64,000 nt of DNA from Liopterus haemorrhoidalis (Eukaryota > Arthropoda > Insecta > Coleoptera > Dytiscidae), in assembly GCA_963971575.1 (NCBI GenBank), contig OZ020623.1, forward strand, positions 16,308,980 to 16,372,979, written 5' to 3'. The translations under genes and the position numbers were made by a program. Positions within the stretch are counted from its first letter, which is position 1; each line of letters opens with the position of its first letter. This document shows positions 21,781-33,885 of this stretch, in pieces. Under the pieces are notes generated by a model. The model saw only the letters and a program-made list of their open reading frames with translations, was not told where the DNA came from and ran no database searches.

Positions 21781-22004
21781 GGACGGCACTTCGAAAATAG
21801 GTATTTTGGATTCCCTGGACCATGAAACGTGGTCATCCGTCAAAATCTCGACATCGAAAATTTTCGCGATTACAATACTTGCCCCTTATATATTAAGGTC
21901 GGGCAAGTAAAAATATCACTTCAAAATGAACACAAACCATTAAAATTCTCAATAAAAAACTTCACCCAAATTGTCAAATAATCACAAGAAAAAAAAAATC
22001 TAAG

Positions 22005-23212
22005 TGAAATGTGATTTTTCACACATTTCAGGGTTTTGCAGGTATTTAATAGGAGTAAGAAGTCAACATAATACTCGATGTGTATATTTATCACATCAAA
22101 ATCAACACTTTTTTTCATAATCACTTTCATTCGTTATTTGAGAACTAAGAGCATCCATTTAATTTTTATAAACAAAATTTAAATAAGTTGACACACATTC
22201 TAGCGTTTTTTTCTGCATTTGCTTCGAGTCTTCATTCAAGTCTTCATTAGATTAATAAGAAATATTTTACAGTGTAGAGTGTAGTGTGGTGTGTTGTGAG
22301 TAATTCAGTTCGCAACTATTAAAAAAATATATTATTTTTTTAATATTTTTAATTCCAAAAAAATACACGCTCTATCTTAGCTATAAATACAGAAAATCCA
22401 TAACATTATTAGCCATAATTTAGCCATGAATTAAAAAAATAATTAATATTTTTACACAAAAACTGCCATATTTTCCAAAAACACAATCTGATCGAAAATT
22501 CCTCTGGTATGTTTCCGGCTCAGATTAATATACATAACATATAATTTTTTCAGATTTTTAGTTTAACTCTTTTTGGTAAAAAGGTGCGGGACAAGAACTT
22601 TTGCAAATTTTTGGTTAAATTCGTGTTAAAAGAAACGAATTTCAAAAAATTATCTATCGTTCCGTAATCTACGTCTTAAGAACTTTCTTTTGATACCACA
22701 TAATAAATGTTAAAAAAATATTTTTTTATCAACGACAAAAAAAAACGACATTTTTCGTAAAATTTATCTGATCAAAAATTTCTGTTGAACTATTTGGTTC
22801 CTATCAATGTTCATTACGGAGATTTTTTTTAGATTATTAGATCAATCCCTCTGGAAGATAGAATGGAGGACAAAAGTTTTTTGACACATTTTTTGTAAAA
22901 ATCGAATAAAATATTGATTTTTCAAAATTATTATTTTTTGTTGATCCACACATTAAGAGGATTCCTTTAATATGCAACTCAAACTTTTAAAAAAAATATT
23001 AATTTATTATTAAATACCTATTTGTTTATATATATCTCGAGATGTGTTTTTTTTTAATTCTCCGTATTTTTTCTATATGTGGGTTAAAAAGTTGTTAAGC
23101 ATGCCAAATTTTAATTTTCTACGTTAAGCCCTTTGGCTACAATTTCTACCGTACAGACAGACACATGAGTGACGTTATATGGTTTTTTTGGTGGCATACC
23201 TACAAAACCCTA
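22005..23212 (-). mobile_element. Helentron-associated element H3, diverged
   Basis: At the left end GTGATTTTTCACACATTTCA is followed by AGGGTTTTGCAGGTAT (3' end on minus). At the right end the reverse complement of AGGGTTTTGTAGGTATG lies near 23195-23212. The segment around 22480-22570 is the reverse complement of the H1 block with ATCTGAAAAA, GAACCGGAA and TTTTGATCAGATT. The microsatellite is reduced to a few GACA units near 23155. It is non-autonomous. Confidence 0.65.
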
Positions 23213-24349
23213 AAATTGAAATAACCTTACCAAGCTCTGTTTCCGTGACAACTTAAAAAAACGAAACTCCTCTTTAGTTCCGCATAAACCAAAGAAATTA
23301 AGGCAATTAGTCAGGGCAATTATAAGTTTATCTGTTAAAAATTTCAACAGGATTCAAAACCGAGACCTTAGCAACGTAGGACACGTATGTTACCGCTATA
23401 CTACACCGGTTTATTTGTTGTTAAAAAATTTAAATTAAAAAAATTTAAAAAAAATTAATTTTGCCGGGAAATAAAAAATATTCACTTCAAAATGGAACAC
23501 AAACAATTAAAATTCTCAATAAAAAAAAAACCTCATTGTCAAATAATCACAAAAAAAATTACAGAATATTTGTAATAATTCGTACACCAAATTTCTGGCA
23601 ATATAAAATGTCATAGAAACAATAATATTTGTAAAATTTCAAATATAAACGAAGTAAAAATTAAATATATTTATGTTTTATTGTTGACAAAGACTTGTTT
23701 ACATTATTTGGTGTATTGTTTTTTGTTGTTCAAATATTAAAATATTAAACAAATATTAAAATATTAATTAAAAAAATTAAACTTACCTCAAATTAAAAAA
23801 AATATCCACTTCAAAACAGAGCACAAACAATTAAAATTGTTGATAAAAAAAACTCACTCACATCGTCACAAAATCACAAAAAAATAATTTCACAAAATAT
23901 TCGTAAGTTTTCGTAATAATTCGTACAATATGCTCGGCGCGAATTTTCGTGTTTACGATCACAGCACCAGGTAAAACGGCACAACACAGAACATAGTCAC
24001 GACTCAATCCTTACTGTCGCATACGCTATCCCTGGGAATATGGACCAGAGAGGCTGTACTTAGTGCGCAAATCTTCCACTTGGAGCGGGCATGCGCATTG
24101 CCACAATCGATATTATCGGTTATACCAGTTAGTATCTTATGATCCTTCAAATTATACTTTAATTTTTTATTTTTTTAAAAATATTTTTTTATATGAAAAT
24201 TAACTTACAAAAATTATAGTGTATTACGCTCAGTTTCGCAGAGCCGTGCTGTGGCATGGACGTATGGAGCGATCACTCCAAACGCCTGGACCACGAGGGC
24301 GCCATTCAGATATTTCACATTTGTATATTTTGATAATATTTTTAAAATA
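23213..24349. other. AT-rich repeat remnants, no gene
   Basis: 23225-23420 repeats 21010-21180, with TTTAGTTCCGC, GGACACGTATGTTAC and a tRNA-like B box on the minus strand. The blocks at 23470-23560 and 23795-23890 are two versions of the same CACTTCAAAA...ACAAACAATTAAAATT unit, also seen at 21910. A short GC-richer stretch at 23935-24110 and 24235-24310 is unassigned. Confidence 0.4.
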
Positions 24350-25555
24350 CAAGGGCTAATTTTAATTTTTTATAAAAATTAAGAAAGAAAAATTTTTTTG
24401 GACAAACTGTTTTATTGCTTTTCAAAATATTTGCCTTTAAAATTTATACGCTTTTGCATGCGTTCAAACCAATTCTCGAAACATTTTTTCCACTATGAAG
24501 TTGGTATCTCAAAAACAAGGTTTTCGAAGGCTTCAACAGTTTTTGCGCTCTCCACGCATTTTTTGTTTGACACTGTGGTACAAAGAAAAGTCGTTAGGGG
24601 ATATACCAGGTGAATACGGGCAATGAGACATTAATTCGATGTTTTTCTCCTTCAATAATCATTTAATAATTGTTTGACAATCAAGTTTTTGATTGTTTTT
24701 TCTGATTTTGTCGATGACTTCTGGCAAACAAATTGTTGTATACCATTCAGCATTAACTGTTCTTGCAGTGCTTCGTGAACGAACAACTTTTGTGGGTTTT
24801 GGTTCAACATACGAGAGAATTTTTTGATTAGATTGTGTTTTTGGAAAATATGTCAGTTTTTGTGTAAAAATATTAATTATTTTTTTAATTCATGGTTAAA
24901 TTATGGCTAATAATGTTATAGATTTTCTGTATTTATAGCTAAGATAGAGCGTGTATTTTTTTTTTGAATTAAAAATATTAAAAAAATAATATATTTTTTT
25001 ATTAGTTGCGAACTGAGTTACTCACAACACACCACACTACACTCTACACTGTAAAATATTTCTTATTAATCTAATGAAGACTTGAATACGAAGCAAATGC
25101 AGAAAAAAACGCTAGAATGTGTGTCAAATTATTTAAATTTTGTTCATCTTGGAAGACCCAAACAGCGGACTGTGGCTTAGTTTCCGGTTCATATGAATAA
25201 ATCCAAGTTTCATCACCTGTAACGATGTTGTATACGGATTTTTCAGTGCTTAAGTTATTTTTTTTAGCATTCCCTTACAGTCTGCGATATGCCAAAGGAT
25301 GCCTCTATCTCACGGTAAGTCACATGCTGATTTTCTTCAATCATTTTGTGCACAGCATCGATGTCTTTTTGAATCACAACCGATTTTCGTAGACTTTCAC
25401 GTGATTCATCACTGACGGACGCACGAGCACGTCGAAATTCTGGAAACCAATTGTAAACAAATAAATAAATTTCTGATTGTTCTTCATTACCAAAAGTTGA
25501 ACGAAGCAAATCTATGCATTGTTTAGCACAATTCCGAAATATAAGGCAACCCTCG
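24350..25555 (-). pseudogene. mariner transposase copy F1-C, split by H4
   Basis: Flanked by TA (24348-24349, 25556-25557), with ends CAAGGGCTAATTTTAATTTT and the reverse complement of CGAGGGTTGCCTTATATTTC. The minus strand carries the F1 C-terminal end (FENWFERMQK-like, 24440-24490) and, near 25290-25480, the N-terminal DNA-binding part (VYNWFPEFRRARASVSDESR, then GISQTVREC). The sequence between the 5' end and about codon 20 is deleted. A 0.33-kb Helentron-like fragment interrupts it at 24806-25139. Inactive. Confidence 0.85.
24806..25139 (+). mobile_element. Helentron-like fragment H4 inserted in F1-C
   Basis: The whole segment is the reverse complement of 22160-22510 in H3. Both contain TACACTCTACACTGTAAAAT or its complement, CTAGAATGTGTGTCAA and TTAGTTGCGAACTGA. 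The mariner reading resumes on either side. The 5-bp word GTTCA occurs at both edges, which may be a target duplication or chance. Confidence 0.75.
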
Positions 25556-25557
25556 TA

Positions 25558-25940
25558 TCTTATTTTTTGACTTTGATGACACATCATAATAACAAAGCCA
25601 TGTTTCGTCCCCTGTCACAATGTAGTTCACGTATTTCGAGTGTCCTATTTCAATTTTTTTTTTAAACATATTTCGACACCATTCAACTCTTGCTATTTGT
25701 GCATCAGTCAAGTTGTGGGGTACCCATAGCATGCATACTTTCCTAACTTTCAGATGGTCGCGAAGAATTGGAATAGCTGGTGGATTAATATGCAAAGGCT
25801 CCTCTGTATATCTGTATGTAATTCGCTTATTTCCATCGAGTAGTTTTTGGACGAAGATCATTGCCTAGGTTAAAAATTTCTTTATACCAACGAAACACTG
25901 CGCCCCGTCTGTGTATTGCCTGCCATAGTTGCCAAAAGTA
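25558..25940 (-). pseudogene. mariner transposase fragment F4-D
   Basis: The minus strand encodes LLDGNKRITYRYTEEPLHIN, DHLKVRKVCMLWVPHNLTDAQ and YVNYIVTGDETWLCYYDVSSKS. This is the middle of the F4 mariner, up to and including the first catalytic Asp. The 3' part is cut off exactly where F1-C begins, so F1-C probably inserted into this copy and one side was later lost. Confidence 0.85.
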
Positions 25941-26719
25941 TTCGTTATGTCTCTGCTAATACCGCATAAGTGGCTTTATTGTCTGCAATTATTTATTAAA
26001 CTCCACTGATATTAAAGGTCTTTAACCTCAGCTCTTATATAAAATCTTGTTATTTATTCTTTTGATCGGATAATAAAGTAATGTAGAAGAATGTCACCTC
26101 AAACCATATATCGGATCTCACCCTGGAAAAGTACTAGTAAGAAATTGAATTTTTACATTTGTTAGGGGTTGCTCCAGTTTTCTTGTGTATATAAAAGTTA
26201 TTTTAGGTCACGGTATATTGTCGGAGTAAGTGAATTTTCAATACTGTCGGCGTGTTCTACAGCCACCACAGTTAAATGTTTCGATGTAACGTTCAGAACC
26301 GATTGCGACTCAATCAGGTGATGGAATACAACCGTTACTAACACAATGTCGAACCGTGTATACACATAAATGTTAAAGCTGAGTTTGACAACGTTGCATT
26401 GATTCAATGTTACTATGTATTAATATTAATTTATTTAATAATAACGAACATTTAAGGCTAACGAACATTAGAACATATTGCAGCGCATTGCAATACAATA
26501 CCAAAATTGGAATGGATCGCTAACACTTATTTTAGATGAGTAATCGTACATTGTTGGTCGAGCCACAGCAGGCCGCATTGACTGATCACTTGGCAGACGA
26601 ATTTTTGCGCGTAACCCGCTGTGGCCCATCCCGCCACAACACAGTGTGCGATGGTAGGCGGAATTGTGCGAACCTATTTGAAGGAACCTGGTGCAAATAT
26701 TGAATTAAAACTGTTTATT
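25941..26719. other. No recognised feature
   Basis: Mixed composition. The 26510-26700 stretch is noticeably GC-richer than its surroundings, but it carries no convincing frame. The 69-codon minus frame at 26198-26407 has no recognisable domain. Confidence 0.35.
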
Positions 26720-27081
26720 AAAAAAGTTAAAATATCTCCCTTATTATTGAATAAACTATTTACTTATTGTTACTATGTAACAGATTGTAAATAAACAGAG
26801 AAGTCAAAAAAAAAAAAAATATTGACTAAACAGAAAAATAAGTACAACAAAAATTGTTTATAGGAAGAAAAAAAAAGTTCAATATATTTTTTAAATCAGT
26901 TGGATATTTCGGGAGTTATAGGGGGACCCTTATATAGACATTAGACATTAAAAAACTTAGAATAAATAATTGGTGAAACGTTGCCCAATCAAGGTCTGCA
27001 GTGCCAACTATGATGATGATGATGATGTATAAGGTCATTCCACAACAAGAGGTGTTGGGCTCCCATAAAATTAAAATCTAC

Positions 27082-27329
27082 ATATCGCTACATGAGTTCG
27101 AAAAAGAAATAACTTGAAATTTTTACAAATAGAGTTATTACTGAAAAACTTCAGAAAATAGTAACCAGTATCAGTTTCAAAAGGGAATCAATTCATAATA
27201 TCAGTATTTTGTCTGTAATTGAACAGAATTTCTTTTTTGAAACTGTTACTGGTTAAAATTTTCTGAATTTTGTCAGTAATAACTCAATTTGTAAAAAGTT
27301 ATTTCTGTTTTGAACTCATATAGCGATAT
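27082..27329. mobile_element. Foldback MITE of about 250 bp
   Basis: Arms of about 100 bases (27082-27183 and 27230-27329) are reverse complements with scattered mismatches. They start ATATCGCTACATGAGTTC and end GAACTCATATAGCGATAT. It splits the minisatellite of the surrounding element. No coding sequence. Confidence 0.75.
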
Positions 27330-27716
27330 ATCTCCCTTATTATTGACTTAACAACAAAATCATATATGACAAAAATAATTTATAATTTGAAACCATTTTT
27401 TTTTTTTATTTTAATGAATTTTTTCATTTAGATAAATATTTGGGGAGTTACGGGGGAGCATCTTAAAGCTAAACTTTAGAAATACAAGTATCTCCCTTAT
27501 TATTACCTTGACAGCCAAAATGAATGACAGACAGAGAAAATAATTCTTTTTCGTTGTATATACTTTTTCGATTGAAAGAATATTTGGAGAGTTACGGGAA
27601 AACACCTTAAAACTAAAATGTCACCAATTATTTATTTTACATCAATAATGTGTATGAGGACACATTTTTTTTTCTCTCTTCAATGCACTTTTTAATAAAA
27701 GATATAGGGTAACTGC

Positions 27717-28481
27717 AGCGAATTTCGACTACCAAATTTATTTATTTTTTAATTTACGTACTATTCAATATTTTGGTAGGAAAGTGGTCCCAATCGATAC
27801 CTCATTCACTTATCTTTAGGTGCTAAATATTTTCACGATGAAACAAGCTGTTATTACAACTTAAGTTAGACATAAAACTAATAAGAAAAAAACGTTGATT
27901 TCAAAAAAGTGATGTTAATATCGACTACCCTAAAATTTTAAGATAATCAACGTTTCTTGTCTCTTTTACATTTTATTTAGGTAAAAGAATACAATAATCG
28001 AGACTTTTAGTAAGACGTGATTTTAACTGTCGTCAAATTAGGTAAGTGAAATATGCATGCATGTAATATCGACTAGTCCGTAGTAGCTTCATTCCTCTAG
28101 TCGATATTACCTGCAATCAAATCTGTTTTATTTAGCTTGTGATATTGTAGCAAAATATTATGAAAATCAAATTTTACCAGCTAATATATATGTATTTGGA
28201 TCAGTTCTTATCAATTTATTCAATGCAAAATATTTTGTTCAACTTTCCTTTGATAAACAACTGCTGATTAAAATCAATAAACAAATATTTTAACACTTAA
28301 AAAATATTAATATCTACACTGTTCGTCTAACGACATTCACACGTGGTTTAAAATAAAGTGAGGTTAGTTTTTCACATAAACATAGTGTTACATTATACTA
28401 CCGCTATATGGCAGCAATTATTTAGAGAAGTAATGGGGTAGTCGAAATTACTTGCGTAGTCGAAATTAGCTGTAGTTACCC
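27717..28481. mobile_element. 765-bp TA-flanked non-autonomous element
   Basis: Terminal repeats GGGTAACTGCAGCGAATTTC and the reverse complement of GGGTAACTACAGCTAATTTC pair for at least 27 bases, with TA on both sides (27715-27716, 28482-28483). The block TCGACTA-TTTCGA recurs inside several times, including a doubled copy near the right end. There is no protein of any length. The TA target suggests a Tc1/mariner/pogo-type mobiliser. Confidence 0.82.
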
Positions 28482-28696
28482 TAGTTGGGGAGCTATGGGG
28501 AGAGCTACCTATAAACGAAGTACCTCACTTTTTATTTTCTTAACACTGAATATATACACATAAGATTGTTTTAGAATAAAGACACAATTATTTTCTGTTC
28601 TAATTGAAATTGAAATATCTCATCATTTACATTAAAAAAAACGTACGAAGTATGGGTACTCCAGCTAGTAGATTATCTCTTGCACTTTTTCTCTTA

Positions 28697-28955
28697 GGCC
28701 CAGTCTTTCCACCTTCAGGTAAACCTCTAGGAAACTATCTAACAGATAAGATTATGTGATACTTTCTGAGCTGAATAAATATCATCCCGTATTTCAATAC
28801 AAATGTATCTATGGGATAGTTATGTAACGGATAATGAGACTGACGTATTGAATTCACTGATTGGTATTGACATTTATGCAGCAGATGAAGTTCCATATAA
28901 CCTTATCTGTCAGATTGTTACTTAGAGGTTTACCTGAAAGTGGAAAGACCGGGTC
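28697..28955. mobile_element. 259-bp foldback MITE
   Basis: Arms of about 60 bases pair with few mismatches: GGCCCAGTCTTTCCACCTTC at the left, and the complement of GGAAAGACCGGGTC at the right. The sequence includes AGGTAAACCTCTA in both arms, and TA lies outside each end. No coding capacity. Confidence 0.78.
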
Positions 28956-28966
28956 TAAAACAATTA

Positions 28967-29513
28967 GGGAATCTGGAAACAGTAGATTTTTTGGAAACTC
29001 GAGTTTTTAGGACTTGGCGAATTCGAGTCCTAAATTTTGAAAACTCATCGAGTCCGGATCTAAATCTAAACTGAAATTAATAAGCGAAAACGTTTAATAT
29101 TTTGGAGCTCAATAAAGATTCTTATAGGTGCAGTTTTTGTAACAAAAAATTTGTTAAAATTCGAATTATTTTATTATTACGTCACAAGATTGTCAACTGA
29201 AATTTGTGGTCGTTCCAAGAAATTAAAAGGAATATATACTGAAATTTATTTATTAATCAATATATTTATTTTCAAAACCTATATTTTAAAACTAGATATA
29301 ACAATTTAATTGCTTTTTATCTTAAGGTAGAAATATTTGAGAAATACTAACGAGTACTATCAAAATATTTCTAGAAAGCACCTTTAGAATTTACTGGTTT
29401 TTACTTAATTTTAAAAACGTGGACTCGTCGAGTATTAGAGTCGAGTCCCGAGTCCGAGTAATTACCCAAATATTCGACCAGTCCGAGTCCAGTCGAGTCG
29501 AGTCCAGAAACCC
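28967..29513. mobile_element. Probable 547-bp MITE rich in GAGTC repeats
   Basis: Ends GGGAATCTGGAAAC and the complement of GTCCAGAAACCC pair over most of 13 bases, with TA outside. Both subterminal regions contain repeated GAGTC/GACTC words (28990-29060 and 29405-29505). Boundaries are less certain than for neighbouring MITEs. Confidence 0.5.
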
Positions 29514-30611
29514 TAGGAAATAACATATTTATTATTTTACATGTTAAATCGCTATGGCCGACAGGTCAGTTCACGTATATATGTATAGAGAGAGCAAAAC
29601 AATTGTTTAATTTAATAATTCAATTAAATTTAATTTAATTCAATTCCAGAACAATTCTTTAAATACATAAACAAAAACTTATTTTTAATATATTAAATAT
29701 CCCCAGCGAAGCCTGAAGGCTGTAGGTAGAATATCTCGGGTAGATATTTGTGCGCCTACTCGTTGATATACTTGAAGCCCGCTTACGACTGTGAAATGCT
29801 GGTTACGTGTTTGTTAATTTTATAAATTAGTTTTCATAAATATATTATTCATGGCAAAGTTTACTTCCTATAATTCACTCTAAGATTACGAACAGTGATA
29901 ACAGGAAATATAAATTAGCTAACTTAATTTCAATAAGAGTTTTAGAAAACAGAATATTATATTTCTGTACTTAAATCATTTCATTATCAAGTTAGATTTT
30001 TAACAAATACAGTCTTTTTCTGTTGTCACGATAGCTATAGTCGCTTTCATTGGTTTAAGCGGAACTAGATTTTCAAATCTAGTAACTGTTACCGATTGAT
30101 TGAAGCAGTTTTTTTATAATTTTGTTTGGGAAAAGCCAACTTCAATATAAAAAAAAGTAAGTAACGTAAGAAAGTTTAAATTCCATTTAGTGCCGCCTAA
30201 AGGTTTGAAGTACATAAAGTCGATTTTACACCCGGTCGTTGGGAAAAATCTTTACTGCCTAATCGATTTATTAAATTATAAACTGGAAAACATTGAAAAC
30301 CGCTTAAAACTAGTATTTAATATTTACAATTTCATTTCGGTTTTGACACAATGTTATTCCTGATTCCGGTCTTTAAAAAATTCTAGTAATATCATTATAT
30401 TGTTTTCGTTCTTGGTTTATCCAAGAACTAAAAATTCCTTGATCAAAGTTGAATGAAGGAGTTGGAAGTCGAAAGTTTTTCCGATTCCCGAATCTTCCAA
30501 AAAGCTTCGACTCCTCAACTCCTGTCTCCCGACTCCAACTTCCCATTCCTGGTACAAACATGGGTTAAAACCCTAAAAATGGGTCAGTTTAGAAAGTAGC
30601 ATGCTTAAGTA
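29514..30611. other. No gene; one diverged repeat unit
   Basis: 30040-30230 resembles a single unit of the 240-bp repeats at 19720 (GGAACTAGATTTTCAAATCTAG, TTTTGTTTGGGAAAAGCC, TTTAAATTCCATTTAGT). The rest is AT-rich without supported features. Confidence 0.4.
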
Positions 30612-33422
30612 TTGGGTTGATGCAAAATTAACGACGATTATTTTTGGTATATAAGTACTCAACAAAAAAATTGCTGTATGGAGACGATCTATTGCTGTAT
30701 GAAAATGATCGAGTTGAGCCAAATAGATGTCGCTGTTGTTGCTGAATTGCCACTTGCCGTTTTGTCCGGAATCTTCCACTGTTGACGCTCATCATCTTCA
30801 TTTCACTAAAAGAAAATGCCGTTTGCAATGATCTCCCAATGGATGATTCCGCTTCTGTCCCACGTTTTGCACCACATTGCCTTCTTACTGTGGGCACCGT
30901 TTGCTATTCCTTTCAGTGTTTCACCCCGAGATACACAAACTTTCTTTTGACGTTTTTAAACAGCAACCACGATTCATCACCAGTGACAAAATTCTTCAAA
31001 AATGACGACTGCTCGTTTCTCTGCAGTAATTCGGTAAAAATTCGAACGCTATCGGGTTTGTTATTGTCGGATAGTTCGAGGTACTCATCCAGCCAATTTC
31101 AACACCTTTCCAAGCTTTTTAGGCGACGGACGATCGTGAATTGAAGTCTTCGGCTAGTAGCCGGGTCATGCTACCGTCATGCTACCGTCCTCTTCCACGG
31201 CTGACAAAAGTGCCTGAACGTCGAAATCCGATGGCCATCCTCTTCCTTCATCATCACTTTTGTCACCCAATTTGAACTTGTGGAACCATCTTTGAACTTG
31301 TTTTTGACTGATTGTTCCTTTGCCGAAAAACTCTTTCAGATCGCGAAAGGACTGTGCCTCTCTCTATTCTTTCTCGAAGTGTTAGAGCATTATATGACGA
31401 ACATGAATATGATTTACGACATGCATTTTTTTCACCTAAAAACAGAAGAGTATTTTTGTAATGTATATATATAAAAGGCATGTCCTGACTGACTGACTGA
31501 CTCATCACCGCCCAGCGCGAACCCCTGGGCCTAGAAACTTGAAATTTGGAGAGTATATTCCCTCCATGACGTAAGCACCCACTAAGAAGGGATTTCGAAA
31601 TTCAACCCCTAAGGGGCGAAAAGGGGGGAAATGTGTTTTCACGGATTCTTTAATATCTCTTCGGGTCTATGGGATATCGACTTAGTTTTTGCTTACAAAT
31701 ATTACCCATACAAATGCCGAAAAACTTATTTCAGGATTTTGTCCTAATCAACCCCTAAAGGGGTGAATCTACAATCGGGGAGAATTTTACACCCCGTCGT
31801 ATTTCCTGTGTTTGTTGAGTTATAAGGTTTCTTTTTGGCACATAGGTGTCTTTATATAATATCTCGAAATAGTTTTGACAGTTTTTTCAAATTTTACCTC
31901 TAAAGGGTGAAAAGGGGTGATATGTGATTTCAAGGATTCTTTAATATCTCTTAGGACCAATTTTTGCTTACAAAGATAACTTATACAAATGCCGTAAAAA
32001 AATTTCAGGATTTTATCCTTATCAACCCCTAAAGGGCTGAATCTACAATTCGGTTGAATTATACATCCCGTCGTATTTTCTGTGTTTGTTTAGTTGCAAC
32101 ATTCCTTTTTGGCACATAGGTGTCTTTTTTAAATATTTTGAAACGGTTTTGACAGTTTTTTTAAATTTCACCCCAAAAGGGTGAAAAGGGGTGAATTGTT
32201 ATTTTAAGGATTCCTTTATATCTCTTAAGACTAATAAGAAACCGAATTGATTTTTGCTTACAAATACTACCTATGCAAATGTCCAAAAACCTATTTCAGG
32301 ATTTTATCCTAATCAAATCCTAAAGGGGTGATTCTACAATCGGGGTGAATTATACATCCCGTCGTATTCTATGTGTCTGTTCAGTTACAACATTCCTTTT
32401 TGGCAAATAGGTGTCTTTTTAAAATGTCCCGAAATGGTTTTGACAGTTTTCTAAACTTCACTCTTAATGGGGTTAATGAATATTCTTTATTCGATAGAAC
32501 GTTCCTTTTACATAGATATATGAAATTCGCAAAGTTGATTCCTTCCATGACGTAAGTACCCACTAAGAAGAGATTCTTCGAAAGTCGACTTCTAAGGAGC
32601 TAAAAAGGGGGTCAAATACGATTTCACCGATACAATAATTAAAAAAATAAAAATCATGATTTCGTCCCAATCCACTCCAAACGGGATGAATTATAGTACC
32701 CGTAGTTTTTCCTGTTTGTTGAGTTATAACATTCATCTTTGGCATATACGTGCCTTTTTTAAAACACCTTTTTCAAAATCTTTTCAAAAACAAGTGTTTT
32801 GACAGTTTTTTTAAGTTTCATCCCTAAAGGGGTAAATTGGTATTTTTTATTCGATAGAAAATCCAATGGATATTAAGACATGAAATTCGGAGCTTACATT
32901 CCCTTCATGACGTAAGAGACCAATAAGAAGAGATTTTTAAGGTGTGAAATGAGGTGAAATTTGATTTAGGGATGCCTCAATATCTCTTAGGCTCAATGAG
33001 ATATCGACTTGGTTTTTGCTTACAAATGTTACCCATACAAATGTTTAAAACAGAAATTCACGTGTTTGCTCTAATCAACCCCTAAATGGGTGAATATGCA
33101 TTCGGGGTGGATTATAAAAACCTTTGTATTTCCTGAGTTATAACACTTCGTTTTGGTACATAGGTTTCTATTTAGAATGCGTTTGATAGTTTTTTTTTAA
33201 ATTTCGTTTATTTTAAATTTTATTTTTTATTCGATAGAGCGTCCCTTGACAAAGAGATATGAAATTCGGGAGAAACCCTTCGTATCTCCTGTGCTCCATG
33301 AGACCATCAATATACTGTAGCGAAGCACAAGTTTTCAGCTAGTTATGACATAAAGTAAGCGCCATTTTTCAACACAAAATAAAAACTCAGAAAAAATCGT
33401 CGTTAATATTGCATCATCCCAA
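30612..33422 (-). pseudogene. mariner transposase copy F7 with Helitron-like insertion
   Basis: Terminal repeats TTGGGTTGATGCAAAATTAA (30612) and its near-perfect complement (ending 33422), both beside TA. Minus strand at 30640-31420: ALTLREKIERGTVL-like start, QVQRWFHKFKLGDKSDDEGR, then SVRIFTELLQRNEQSSFLKN and FVTGDESWLLFKNVKRK, which holds the first catalytic Asp. The part coding for the second and third Asp is deleted. A tandem-repeat element of 1.9 kb sits in its 5' untranslated side (31464-33342). Several stops. Confidence 0.85.
31464..33342 (+). mobile_element. Helitron-like element with five 285-bp tandem units, inside F7
   Basis: It begins near TGTCCTGACTGACTGACTGA with a short (GACT)n tract. 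It ends TAGCGAAGCACAAGTTTTCAG then CTAG before T (33342), the CTRR-type 3' end expected of Helitrons. In between, blocks such as TTTTTGCTTACAAAT (31688, 31961, 32250, 33016) and TTTTGGCACATAGGTGTC recur about every 285 bases with divergence. It has no Rep/helicase. The mariner terminal repeat resumes right after it. Confidence 0.72.
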
Positions 33423-33885
33423 TAATTTGAAATAATTTATCAGAGATTCAACACATTTTAAAAAAGTGTGCATTATAATTTATATAACAAGATAGTTAGT
33501 TATGTGAAGGGTACATCTGATTTATGTTTAAAGAGCGTAAAGGCAGTATACTGAAGGTTTTTCATACGAAATACCCTGTCGTGTTACATGATATGACAAG
33601 CTTCACCTCGACAAGTCTAGTTAAGTACTGCGATATAAAAATCCACTGAAATCCTCCGCATCTTTACACACTTTTGTATATATTTAAAAAGACTTTTTAG
33701 TCACGGAGGGCGCACAGAGTGACTTTTAGTAAGGAGTGTCATTGTCATCGATTGAAGATTTCTTTTTATTAATCAAATAGTGGAAATCACATTTACAAAC
33801 ACATGGCCTAATTGCTAATACCATTAGGCACGTGAGGCGATTGCTGGGTCCACTCTTGATAGGGGTCCTGAACTGGACTATTTTT
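33423..33885. other. No recognised feature
   Basis: Interval between F7 and H2 without supported frames or repeat ends. Confidence 0.4.

Larger units (their letters stand above)
18945..21915. repeat. Large element with inverted subterminal arms of about 430 bp
   Basis: Bases 18962-19390 and 21475-21900 are reverse complements with moderate divergence. Both contain CACGAGTAAA/TTTACTCGTG, an AAAAGTTGTTA-type block and a distal CTTATATATTA/ATATATAAGG motif. A further copy of the same arm is at 63592-64000. The interior holds tandem 240-bp repeats (19720-20405), a piece of the H family (19550-19680) and an inverted mariner fragment. No complete protein is encoded. It could be a foldback-type or Helentron-derived element. 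Confidence 0.55.
26720..28676 (+). mobile_element. Helitron-like non-autonomous element with tandem minisatellite
   Basis: The right end ACGAAGTATGGGTACTCCAGCTAG before T (28650-28676) is a Helitron/Helentron-type 3' end. Inside, units of about 160 bases beginning TATCTCCCTTATTATT repeat at about 26732, 27330 and 27488, each followed by an ATATTTGGGGAGTTACGGG block. Two smaller elements interrupt it (27082-27329 and 27717-28481). The left end is not defined. No Rep/helicase was found. Confidence 0.55.

Noticed and set aside
26510..26700. Possible host exon in a GC-richer patch
   Set aside because: No open frame with codon-like structure or splice-site context convincing enough to report.
30782..31144. 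120-codon plus-strand frame
   Set aside because: Antisense shadow of the F7 mariner transposase, which has recognisable motifs on the minus strand.
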